From: Marinomonas polaris DSM 16579
GTDB lineage: Bacteria > Pseudomonadota > Gammaproteobacteria > Pseudomonadales > Marinomonadaceae
DNA length: 41,015 nucleotides
Assembly: GCF_900129155.1 (NCBI RefSeq)
Contig: NZ_FQVF01000021.1
Location: forward strand, 1-41,015
Reading direction: 5' to 3'
Of the stretch, positions 33,673 to 41,015 are shown piece by piece. Position 1 is the stretch's first letter. Every line of letters begins with the position of its first letter. Below the pieces are notes generated by a model. It worked only from the letters and a program-made list of their open reading frames with translations, was not told the DNA's origin and did no database searches. The position numbers and the translations under genes were made by a program.

Positions 33673-34065
33673 TTGGATAAAAACATGAAGATCCTGATTG
33701 TTGATGATTTCTCGACAATGAGACGAATCATTAAAAACTTATTACGGGATTTAGGGTTTACCAATACAGTTGAAGCGGATGATGGAACAACTGCGTTGCC
33801 TATACTTCAAGCTGGAACAATTGATTTTCTTGTTACTGATTGGAATATGCCTGGCATGACTGGTATTGAGTTGCTCCGTGCAGTTCGTGCTGATGAGAAA
33901 TTGAAAAGCATTCCAGTTCTTATGGTAACGGCAGAAGCAAAGCGTGACCAAATTATTGCTGCAGCTCAGGCTGGAGTTAATGGTTACGTAGTAAAGCCTT
34001 TTACTGCGGTGGCTCTCAAAGAGAAAATTGAGAAAATATTCGAACGAATAGACGCTGCTAAATAG
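33673..34065 (+). CDS. cheY: Chemotaxis response regulator CheY
   Basis: This single receiver domain binds FliM after phosphorylation and changes motor rotation. I choose the TTG at 33673 ([20 protein letters not shown]; 130 residues), because GGAGG at 33663-33667 is spaced for it and MDKNMKI is a common start in related bacteria; an ATG at 33685 is the alternative. Acidic pair D11/D12, acceptor D56 in VTDWNMPG and lysine in YVVKPFTA are present. Confidence 0.96.
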   Translation: MDKNMKILIVDDFSTMRRIIKNLLRDLGFTNTVEADDGTTALPILQAGTIDFLVTDWNMPGMTGIELLRAVRADEKLKSIPVLMVTAEAKRDQIIAAAQAGVNGYVVKPFTAVALKEKIEKIFERIDAAK

Positions 34066-34074
34066 GGAACTTAG

Positions 34075-34863
34075 ATGTCGAATGTATTGGGATCTGGACT
34101 AGTGGAATTTGAAAACCTAGTTAAAGATGGTGCTGTGGAGCTTTTGAATCACATTGAAGTCGGTGATTTCAGTGGTGCTATTAAAATCATCCAAGAGTTA
34201 AGCGAAGCTCGTCATAAAAGCTTTTATAACGAAGTGGGGTTTTTAACTCGAAGTCTGCATGATGCTATTCGTGATTTTCAAATTGATTCTATTGACTTAG
34301 TTGTTGGCGAAGGTGGGAAAGATTCTGCTACAAAAATCACTGATGCCTCTGATCGATTGAACTATGTCATTGAAACGACTAGTGCGGCTGCCAATAAAAC
34401 GATGGACATGGTGGACAGTAGTGTTCCTGTGGCTAGTGAATTACAGAGTCAAGCAAGGGAATTGCGAAAAGACTGGAGTCGTTTAATTCAGCGAGACTTA
34501 ACACCTCAAGAATTTAGAGACTTGTATAAGCGTATTGATATCTTCTTATCTTACGCTGATGACAGTGCCACTACCTTGCATTCAAACCTCAACACAATTC
34601 TTCTAGAGCAAGGTTATCAAGACCTAACTGGTCAGGTGATCGCTAGAGTGAATGATTTAATTCGAGACGTAGAAGAAAAACTTGTACATCTCGTTGCTGT
34701 TGCTGGACGCGTTGATAGTATCTCGGGGATTGAACACCAAGAGAAAGAGTCTGAACACGATGACACTCGTGGACATGGCCCAGCTATTAATAAACAAAAC
34801 AACCCTGAAGTACTGAATAGTCAAGACGAAGTAGACGACTTGCTATCAAGTCTTGGTTTCTAG
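34075..34863 (+). CDS. cheZ: CheY-P phosphatase CheZ
   Basis: CheZ removes phosphate from CheY. The 262-residue helical protein contains the active segment YQDLTGQVIARV, with the acidic residue and glutamine that act in dephosphorylation, and ends with the CheY-binding peptide SQDEVDDLLSSLGF, which resembles the N-terminal peptide of FliM in this window. It lies between cheY and cheA with gaps of about 10 bp. Confidence 0.95.
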   Translation: MSNVLGSGLVEFENLVKDGAVELLNHIEVGDFSGAIKIIQELSEARHKSFYNEVGFLTRSLHDAIRDFQIDSIDLVVGEGGKDSATKITDASDRLNYVIETTSAAANKTMDMVDSSVPVASELQSQARELRKDWSRLIQRDLTPQEFRDLYKRIDIFLSYADDSATTLHSNLNTILLEQGYQDLTGQVIARVNDLIRDVEEKLVHLVAVAGRVDSISGIEHQEKESEHDDTRGHGPAINKQNNPEVLNSQDEVDDLLSSLGF

Positions 34864-34875
34864 AAGGAGCTGAGG

Positions 34876-37119
34876 ATGAGTTTCGAGGTCGATGAAGAAA
34901 TTCTACAAGATTTTTTGGTAGAAGCTGGTGAAATTCTAGAACAGCTTTCCGAACAACTAGTAGATTTAGAGCAAAATCCAGATGATAAGCAGCTGTTGAA
35001 TGCCATTTTTCGTGGTTTTCACACTGTAAAAGGTGGTGCTGGATTTTTACAATTAACTGCTTTAGTTGATTGTTGTCATTATGCTGAGAACGTTTTTGAT
35101 ATTTTAAGGAACGGTCAGCGTAAAATAGATTCTGATTTAATGGATATTGTTTTACAGGCTCTTGATGCTGTAAATGAAATGTTCGATACAGTACGTGCTG
35201 GCGGTGAGCCTGAACGTGCTTCGCCAGAGCTGATCGCAGCACTCGCTGCATATGCAAAGCCGCCAACTGCGGAAGAACTTGCTGGCGCGGATGATGAAGA
35301 GTTAGATGAAGTTGAAGAGCAAGATGATACTGATGTCGAAGAAACTGAAGAAGTCGTTTCTATAGCAGATGAATCAGTCGATATTTCTGACGATGAATTT
35401 GAATCTTTACTAGATGCCTTGGGTGATACTTCATCTGAAGATGATATCGAGAAAAGTAGTGTATCAGCTGCTCCAAGAACGGACGACGAAATTACAGAAG
35501 ATGAATTTGATGCTTTGCTGAATCAACTTCATGGAAGTGGTGCGCCTGGTATCTCCGATGACGCTTCAGCTGCTGATAGCTCGAGTGCCAAAGACACTCC
35601 TTCTGATGAAATTACAGAAGATGAGTTTGAAGAATTGCTTGATAAGCTTCATGGCGAAACTCCAGCTTCAGGTAAAAAAGAAGACAAATCTAAAACTGAT
35701 ACTAATGCTGCGGCATCTAGTGCAGGTGCAGAATCTGATTTAATTACTGAAGATGAATTTGAGTCTCTTTTAGATAGCTTACAAAGTAAAGGTGGAGCAG
35801 AAAAAGCAGAGGCTCCTACTGCAAAGCCTGAGCCTAAAGCAGCATCTGCTAAGCCAAAACCAGCGCCTAAACCTGTTCCGAAGCCTGCTCCTAAGGCTCC
35901 AGAGCCTGAAGCTGATAGCGTTAAAGAGAAAACGGCTAACGCACCTGTTACCCAAGAGGCAACGGTTCGCGTAGATACTAAACGTCTAGATGACATAATG
36001 AACATGGTGGGTGAGCTAGTATTAGTTCGAAACCGCCTTGTTCGATTGGGTCTTCAAAGTGAAGACGAGTCGATGGGGAAAGCAGTTGCTAACTTAGATG
36101 TTGTGACTGGTGATCTGCAAAACGCGGTAATGAAAACGCGTATGCAGCCTATCAAAAAAGTATTTGGACGTTTTCCACGAGTTGTTCGAGATCTTGCTCG
36201 TAATATGAAGAAAGAGGTTAACCTTGTTCTTCGTGGTGAAGAGACCGATCTAGATAAGAACTTAGTTGAAGCATTGGCTGATCCTTTAGTTCACTTGGTG
36301 CGTAATTCTGTAGATCATGGTGTAGAAGCGCCCGATGTTCGCGAAGCGAGCGGCAAGCCTCGAATGGGGACGGTAATTCTGTCTGCTGAACAGGAAGGTG
36401 ATCATATCTTGCTATCCATCGAAGATGATGGTGCTGGTATGGATCCTAATCTGCTTAGAAGAAAAGCTGTTGAAAAAGGGGTAATGGATGCAGATGCAGC
36501 GGATAGATTGTCTGATGAAGAAGCGTTTAACTTAATCTTTGCTCCAGGTTTTTCTACTAAAGTAGAAATTACTGATGTATCTGGTCGTGGTGTAGGGATG
36601 GACGTTGTTAAGACGAAAATCTCGCAACTAAATGGCACATTGCAGATTAAGTCAGTTCTTGGGCAGGGGTCTCGCTTTATCATAAAAGTGCCATTAACGC
36701 TGGCAATTATGCCAACTCTAATGGTGACTTTATCTGATCAGGCATTCGCTTTTCCGTTAGTGAGTGTTAACGAGATTTTTCATCTCAACTTGAAGAAAAC
36801 TAACGTGGTTGATGGTCAGCAAGTTGTTGTTATTCGAGGTAAAACCTTACCAATATTTCATCTGAAAAATTGGTTGATTAAGGGGAATAGCCGAGACAAT
36901 TTACCTACTGAAGCTCATGTTGTTGTTGTTCAAGTGGGCATGAGTGAAGTCGGTTTTGTTGTTGATCAATTGGTTGGTCAAGAAGAGGTGGTTATAAAAC
37001 CATTAGGTAAAATGTTGCAAGGTACTGCTGGTATGGCAGGTGCAACAATTACAGGTGATGGTCGTATTGCATTGATTCTGGATGTTCCTAGTATGCTTAA
37101 GTGTTACGCATCTAGGTAA
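34876..37119 (+). CDS. cheA: Chemotaxis histidine kinase CheA
   Basis: This 747-residue kinase relays receptor signals to CheY and CheB. P1 Hpt has the phosphorylated H49 in FRGFHTVKGGAGF. A long acidic linker (about 130-310) carries four copies of a short ITEDEFDALLNQL-type motif, followed by a Pro/Ala/Lys-rich spacer (PKPAPKPVPKPAPK). P3 dimerisation begins VDTKRLDDIMNMVGELVLVR; P4 ATPase has N box LVHLVRNSVDHG, G1 IEDDGAGMD and G2 GRGVGMDVV; P5 is CheW-like. I see no folded P2 domain; the motif array fills its place. Confidence 0.97.
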   Translation: MSFEVDEEILQDFLVEAGEILEQLSEQLVDLEQNPDDKQLLNAIFRGFHTVKGGAGFLQLTALVDCCHYAENVFDILRNGQRKIDSDLMDIVLQALDAVNEMFDTVRAGGEPERASPELIAALAAYAKPPTAEELAGADDEELDEVEEQDDTDVEETEEVVSIADESVDISDDEFESLLDALGDTSSEDDIEKSSVSAAPRTDDEITEDEFDALLNQLHGSGAPGISDDASAADSSSAKDTPSDEITEDEFEELLDKLHGETPASGKKEDKSKTDTNAAASSAGAESDLITEDEFESLLDSLQSKGGAEKAEAPTAKPEPKAASAKPKPAPKPVPKPAPKAPEPEADSVKEKTANAPVTQEATVRVDTKRLDDIMNMVGELVLVRNRLVRLGLQSEDESMGKAVANLDVVTGDLQNAVMKTRMQPIKKVFGRFPRVVRDLARNMKKEVNLVLRGEETDLDKNLVEALADPLVHLVRNSVDHGVEAPDVREASGKPRMGTVILSAEQEGDHILLSIEDDGAGMDPNLLRRKAVEKGVMDADAADRLSDEEAFNLIFAPGFSTKVEITDVSGRGVGMDVVKTKISQLNGTLQIKSVLGQGSRFIIKVPLTLAIMPTLMVTLSDQAFAFPLVSVNEIFHLNLKKTNVVDGQQVVVIRGKTLPIFHLKNWLIKGNSRDNLPTEAHVVVVQVGMSEVGFVVDQLVGQEEVVIKPLGKMLQGTAGMAGATITGDGRIALILDVPSMLKCYASR
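35383..35790 (+). repeat. Four-copy CheY-binding-like motif array in cheA
   Basis: Copies of I-[TS]-[ED]-D-E-F-[DE]-x-L-L-[DN]-x-L begin at 35383, 35491, 35611 and 35743 (spacing 108, 120 and 132 bp, that is 36, 40 and 44 residues). Copies 2 and 3 also keep HG after the motif, and copies 2 and 3 share nearly the same DNA (ATTACAGAAGATGA). Confidence 0.85.
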
Positions 37120-37145
37120 TAAGTTTTTCATTTAGGGGATGTGAT

Positions 37146-38210
37146 ATGCCTGTTAAGGTGCTGGTTGTTGATGATTCAGGTTTCTTTAGACGCCGTCTTG
37201 TCGAAATATTTGAAGCCGATCCTAGACTAACCGTTGTTGGTACTGCAAATAATGGAAGGGAGGCGATAGATAAGGTTCAATCCTTATCGCCTGATGTTGT
37301 TACTATGGATTATGAGATGCCTGTGTTAGATGGTATCGCTGCTGTAGTCAATATTATGAAGCTTAAGCCAACGCCTGTGCTTATGTTTTCCTCATTAACT
37401 CATGAGGGAGCAAAGGTTACTCTAGATGCTCTAGAGGCCGGTGCAGTTGATTTTATGCCGAAGAACTTTGAGGATATCTCTCGTGATTCGGCTGTAGTTA
37501 AGCGTGCATTGGTTGATCGGGTACTGGCTGTAGCTAGAACTCGATTTGCAGGTGATAGAAGACCTGTTGCTGCGCTTGCTCCACGTGAGGCTCCCAAGCC
37601 TATCGTAACTGAGCGTGGTGTTATTATTCCGCGTGTGAGAAAGCGAGTGAGCCTTGTTGCCATAGGCACATCTACTGGTGGTCCTATGGCTTTGCAAGCG
37701 GTATTAAGTAAATTGCCTAAAGACTTTGCGGCGCCTCTCGTGTTGGTTCAGCATATGCCAGCTGCATTTACTGGAGCTTTTGCTGAGCGGTTAAACAATA
37801 TCTGCCAGATTACAGTAAAAGAAGCGCAAGACGGTGATCGTTTGCAAGCTGGTGTTGCTTTATTAGCTCCGGGTGGAAAGCAAATGATGATTGATCCTCG
37901 AAATGGCGGTTGTGTCCGTATTCTTGATGGGGATGAGCGTCTAAACTACAAACCTTCTGTAGATGTTACTTTTGGTTCAGCGTCAAAATGTTATCCGGGA
38001 AAAGTACTATCTGTTGTCATGACTGGTATGGGTGTTGATGGTCGCGAAGGTGCTCGTATGCTAAAGAATTCAGGTTCGAGAGTCTGGATTCAAAGTGAAG
38101 AGTCTTGTGTGATCTACGGTATGCCAATGGCAGTAGAAAAAGCTAATTTAGCGGATGATATTATTGACTTAGAGCATATTGGTGAGCGCATTGCACGTGA
38201 GGTCGGCTAG
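37146..38210 (+). CDS. cheB: Chemotaxis methylesterase CheB
   Basis: CheB removes methyl groups from chemoreceptors to adapt the response. The receiver domain (1-120) has D55 in VTMDYEMPVLDG. The esterase domain (about 165-350) has catalytic Ser in IGTSTGGP, His in QHMP and Asp in GMGVDGREGA. It has 354 residues. Its stop overlaps the GTG start of motC. Confidence 0.96.
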   Translation: MPVKVLVVDDSGFFRRRLVEIFEADPRLTVVGTANNGREAIDKVQSLSPDVVTMDYEMPVLDGIAAVVNIMKLKPTPVLMFSSLTHEGAKVTLDALEAGAVDFMPKNFEDISRDSAVVKRALVDRVLAVARTRFAGDRRPVAALAPREAPKPIVTERGVIIPRVRKRVSLVAIGTSTGGPMALQAVLSKLPKDFAAPLVLVQHMPAAFTGAFAERLNNICQITVKEAQDGDRLQAGVALLAPGGKQMMIDPRNGGCVRILDGDERLNYKPSVDVTFGSASKCYPGKVLSVVMTGMGVDGREGARMLKNSGSRVWIQSEESCVIYGMPMAVEKANLADDIIDLEHIGERIAREVG

Positions 38211-38947
38211 TGGATTTTGTTACCTTAGCAGGACTATTAATTGCTTTCAGCTCCGTATTTCTAGCTAACTGGTTAGGAGGAGGCGAGATAATCCTTCTTC
38301 TTAACCTGCCTTCCGCTATCATCGTTATTGTTGGTAGTATTGGCGCTACACTTATTCAAAGTAGTATTCAAGAGGCAGCTCGTGCTCTTGTTTTGATTAA
38401 GTGGAGCCTTTTCCCTCCTGTTTATGATTTCAACTCAGCCCGCGCATTGATAAATAACCTTGCCCATAAAGCTAGAAGGCTCTCCTTGCTTGCTTTAGAG
38501 TCTGATATTGAAGCGTTGAATAACCGTTTTTCGAGTCGAGCCTTGCAAATGGCTATTGATGGTACTGATCCTGACTTATTGGCTGATAGACTTCATGATG
38601 ATGCTGTTCGTATTTATGATAAACGAATGAAGAGTGTGTCATTTATTGAATCAATAGGAGGGTATGCGCCCACTTTAGGGATCATGGGCTCGGTACTAGG
38701 TCTGATTCAAGCTATGGCGAATTTAGATAGTCCAGAAGCATTAGGGCATGGTATTGCTGTCGCTTTCGTTTCTACGCTTTATGGCCAAGGCTTTGCCAAC
38801 TTAGTCATTTTTCCTATTACTAAGAAGTTAACTGGTTATGTTGATAAAGAGCTTCTGTTCCATCAACTACTTATTGATGGTATTTGTGGTATTGCCACAG
38901 GTAAGCATCCATACAGATTAGAGTTAGAGCTTAATACTTATGAGTGA
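38210..38947 (+). CDS. motC: Flagellar stator protein MotC (MotA family)
   Basis: This inner-membrane stator subunit of the MotCD pair has 245 residues and four membrane helices. The MotA-type segment GGYAPTLGIMGSVLGLIQAM, with its functional prolines, is present, as is a cytoplasmic loop with charged residues (KRMKSV and nearby) for FliG contact. It starts with GTG in the cheB stop and overlaps motD by 8 bp. Another stator set (MotAB) may exist elsewhere. Confidence 0.94.
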   Translation: MDFVTLAGLLIAFSSVFLANWLGGGEIILLLNLPSAIIVIVGSIGATLIQSSIQEAARALVLIKWSLFPPVYDFNSARALINNLAHKARRLSLLALESDIEALNNRFSSRALQMAIDGTDPDLLADRLHDDAVRIYDKRMKSVSFIESIGGYAPTLGIMGSVLGLIQAMANLDSPEALGHGIAVAFVSTLYGQGFANLVIFPITKKLTGYVDKELLFHQLLIDGICGIATGKHPYRLELELNTYE

Positions 38948-39758
38948 TACTCCACCTCGGGTATCGAGGCGTCGTCGTGTGGTGACTAAGTCACCACCAT
39001 CTGGTGCACAAGGCCGAGACCGTTGGATACTTTCTTATGCTGATTTCATTACTCTGTTATTCGCTTTTTTTGTGGCGCTATATTCCCTTTCATTAAAGAA
39101 CTCAGGTGATGAACAACGCCTTAAAGAAACCCTTCATGGTGTTTTCGATGCTGTTCAAAAGTCGATTAAGCCTATTAATATTGGCGAACCTATTGTTGGG
39201 GAGCCAAAAGATATTGAAGTGGTTGAAACGAAACCTATTCCTGCTGCGCCTCCAACGATAGAGGAGAGTAACTCCTCTGCTGTTTACGCATTATTAAGTC
39301 AAGTCGTAGAAAATCAATTTTCAGGACTACATGCATCAGGTCAAATATCTGTCACTGAATCAGCAGATTGGGTAAGTTTGGAGTTGAAGTCTGGTTTATT
39401 GTTTGGTCAAGGGGAGTACGATTTAACGAATGAAGCTGTCGCCTTATTAATCCTAGTTGCAAACATTCTAAAGGTGCATCCTTCAGTGATATTGGTTGAG
39501 GGCAATACGGATGACTTGCCAGTTAATTCAAGACGTTTAATTTCGAATTGGCACTTGTCTAGTTTGCGCTCTTCCTCTGTTGTGGATGAGCTGGTTTATA
39601 GAGGGGTAGACCCAAAAATGATCGCGCCAATCGGTTTTTCCAGCGAACATCCTAAAGTAAGAAACACAAATGATTATGCTCGTCAGCAAAATCGCCGTGT
39701 AATCTTGCGAATTAGTAAGCGTGAGGCTGATAATCTCTATGATTACTTGTTTCAATAG
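38940..39758 (+). CDS. motD: Flagellar stator protein MotD (MotB family)
   Basis: This is the partner of MotC; 272 residues. An Arg-rich cytoplasmic start precedes one membrane helix (LSYADFITLLFAFFVALYSL) with the ion-binding Asp in SYADF. The C-terminal OmpA-like peptidoglycan-binding domain (about 130-265) has VEGNTDDLPVNSRRLISNWH-type features and ARQQNRRVILRI. The ion used, proton or sodium, cannot be told with certainty. Confidence 0.95.
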   Translation: MSDTPPRVSRRRRVVTKSPPSGAQGRDRWILSYADFITLLFAFFVALYSLSLKNSGDEQRLKETLHGVFDAVQKSIKPINIGEPIVGEPKDIEVVETKPIPAAPPTIEESNSSAVYALLSQVVENQFSGLHASGQISVTESADWVSLELKSGLLFGQGEYDLTNEAVALLILVANILKVHPSVILVEGNTDDLPVNSRRLISNWHLSSLRSSSVVDELVYRGVDPKMIAPIGFSSEHPKVRNTNDYARQQNRRVILRISKREADNLYDYLFQ

Positions 39759-39827
39759 CGTGTTACTGTATATGATTGCAAGGAATTCGTAAGCAAAATA
39801 ACAGCATAGGGTATCAGGGGAGTCAGA

Positions 39828-40601
39828 GTGCACATTTGGGCAGTGGCGAATCAGAAAGGCGGCGTTGGTAAAACGACCACAGTAGTTTCTTTAGCAGGGT
39901 TGTTGGCTGACGCTGGTCATCGGGTATTAATGATAGATCTTGACCCGCATGGCTCACTGACGAGTTATTTTCGTTTTGATCCTGATTCTATAGAAAAGAG
40001 TGCTTACAACCTTTTTCAGGCGACTGGAAAAATTCCAGAAGAGTTACCTGCATCGTTAATATTAGAAACAGGCCATCCCAATTTATCTTTAATGCCAGCA
40101 TCTACAGCATTGGCAACGTTAGAGCGTCATGCCCAAGCTCAAGGTGGTATGGGGTTGGTTATTTCTAAAACACTGGCAATTTTATGGGATGACTACGATT
40201 ATGTGTTGATCGATAGCCCTCCTGTACTTGGTGTGTTGATGATTAATGCATTGGCGGCTTGTCAGCAACTAGTGATACCTGTACAAACTGAGTTCTTAGC
40301 GATAAAAGGTTTAGAAAGAATGGTCAGAACATTGACCATGATAAACAGGGCAAGAAAACGTCCAGTGCCATTTTTGATTGTGCCAACTCTTTTTGATCGC
40401 CGTACTCAGGCTTCCAATAAAAGCTTACGTAGCTTAAAAGATACCTATGAAGAGTTGGTATGGCATTCGGTGATTCCAGTGGACACGAAGTTAAGAGATG
40501 CCAGTACAGCAGGTATTGCTCCTTCGGCACTGGATCCTAATGCTCGAGGAATTAAGGCTTACGCAAGTCTGATGGATTCTTTGCTGAACCCAGCGGGATA
40601 G
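39828..40601 (+). CDS. parC: ParA-family ATPase of the chemotaxis locus (ParC-like)
   Basis: This 257-residue Walker-type ATPase has the deviant Walker A NQKGGVGKTTTVVSLAG, Walker A' MIDLDPHGSL and Walker B VLIDSPPVLGVL. Position after motD and before a CheW-related gene is that of ParC in Vibrio and the PA1462-like gene in Pseudomonas, which place chemotaxis arrays at the pole. It is not the missing FlhG/FleN: it lacks the N-terminal FlhF-activating DQAxxLR motif and starts right at the Walker A strand. The start is GTG with GGGGAG upstream. Confidence 0.88.
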   Translation: MHIWAVANQKGGVGKTTTVVSLAGLLADAGHRVLMIDLDPHGSLTSYFRFDPDSIEKSAYNLFQATGKIPEELPASLILETGHPNLSLMPASTALATLERHAQAQGGMGLVISKTLAILWDDYDYVLIDSPPVLGVLMINALAACQQLVIPVQTEFLAIKGLERMVRTLTMINRARKRPVPFLIVPTLFDRRTQASNKSLRSLKDTYEELVWHSVIPVDTKLRDASTAGIAPSALDPNARGIKAYASLMDSLLNPAG

Positions 40602-40610
40602 TAACAGTTT

Positions 40611-41015
<405 letters not shown>

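Noticed and set aside
34787..35266. A 159-residue minus-strand frame opposite cheZ and cheA
   Set aside because: It lies wholly antisense to strongly conserved coding sequence and has no start signal.
39828..40601. Reading the ParA-like gene as the missing fleN/flhG
   Set aside because: It lacks the N-terminal FlhF-activating motif, sits after motD and before a CheW-related gene as ParC does, and is not next to flhF.

Overview
The window looks like the chromosome of a motile marine gammaproteobacterium of the Oceanospirillales type. Marinomonas or a close relative is my best guess, from moderate-to-low GC, a Pseudomonas-like flagellar/chemotaxis gene order and a bioBFHCD cluster. The genus is an inference, not a measurement. 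No rRNA, tRNA or CRISPR array was seen.

Layout. (1) 1-127: the 5' end of an IS110-family transposase on the minus strand, with about 290 bp of non-coding DNA up to bioA that may hold the element's left end and guide-RNA region. (2) 420-7157: biotin synthesis. bioA and a comF-like gene lie on the minus strand; bioB-bioF-bioH-bioC-bioD lie on the plus strand behind a good sigma-70 promoter that overlaps a candidate BirA site. (3) 7157-7298: a MITE-like inverted-repeat element directly at the bioD stop codon. (4) 7409-32796: flagellar regulation and assembly: a truncated FleQ, FleS, FleR, fliEFGHIJ, four regulatory or unknown genes, then fliKLMNOPQR, flhB, flhA and flhF. (5) 32893-41015: fliA, cheY, cheZ, cheA, cheB, motC, motD, a ParC-type ParA ATPase and the start of a ParP-like gene that leaves the window inside a pure CCAGAG repeat.

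The most notable feature is a coherent departure from the Pseudomonas plan. The gene in the fleQ position encodes only 156 residues: the FleQ-type N-terminal domain joined directly to the Fis-type DNA-binding helix-turn-helix. The whole AAA+ sigma-54-activating domain, which in FleQ also binds c-di-GMP and FleN, is missing. The fleN/flhG gene that normally sits between flhF and fliA is absent too; only 96 bp separate those genes. FleR is therefore the only complete sigma-54 activator here. A FleQ without its ATPase and a locus without its ATPase antagonist suggest a rewired flagellar hierarchy.

A second unusual block lies between fliJ and fliK. A 625-residue protein resembles a badly decayed CheA (ATPase-like plus CheW-like regions), and a 632-residue membrane protein resembles a chemoreceptor without the conserved signalling tip. 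They precede a STAS anti-sigma antagonist and a REC-PP2C-HATPase regulator of the HsbA/HsbR kind. They may form a sensory partner-switching module that acts on flagellar output; this is a hypothesis from domain resemblance and gene order.

Other points of interest are four CheY-binding-like acidic motifs in the CheA linker, a duplicated DEWAAAMSE segment in FliN, several intergenic or start-site hairpins, and paired dyads upstream of fliE.
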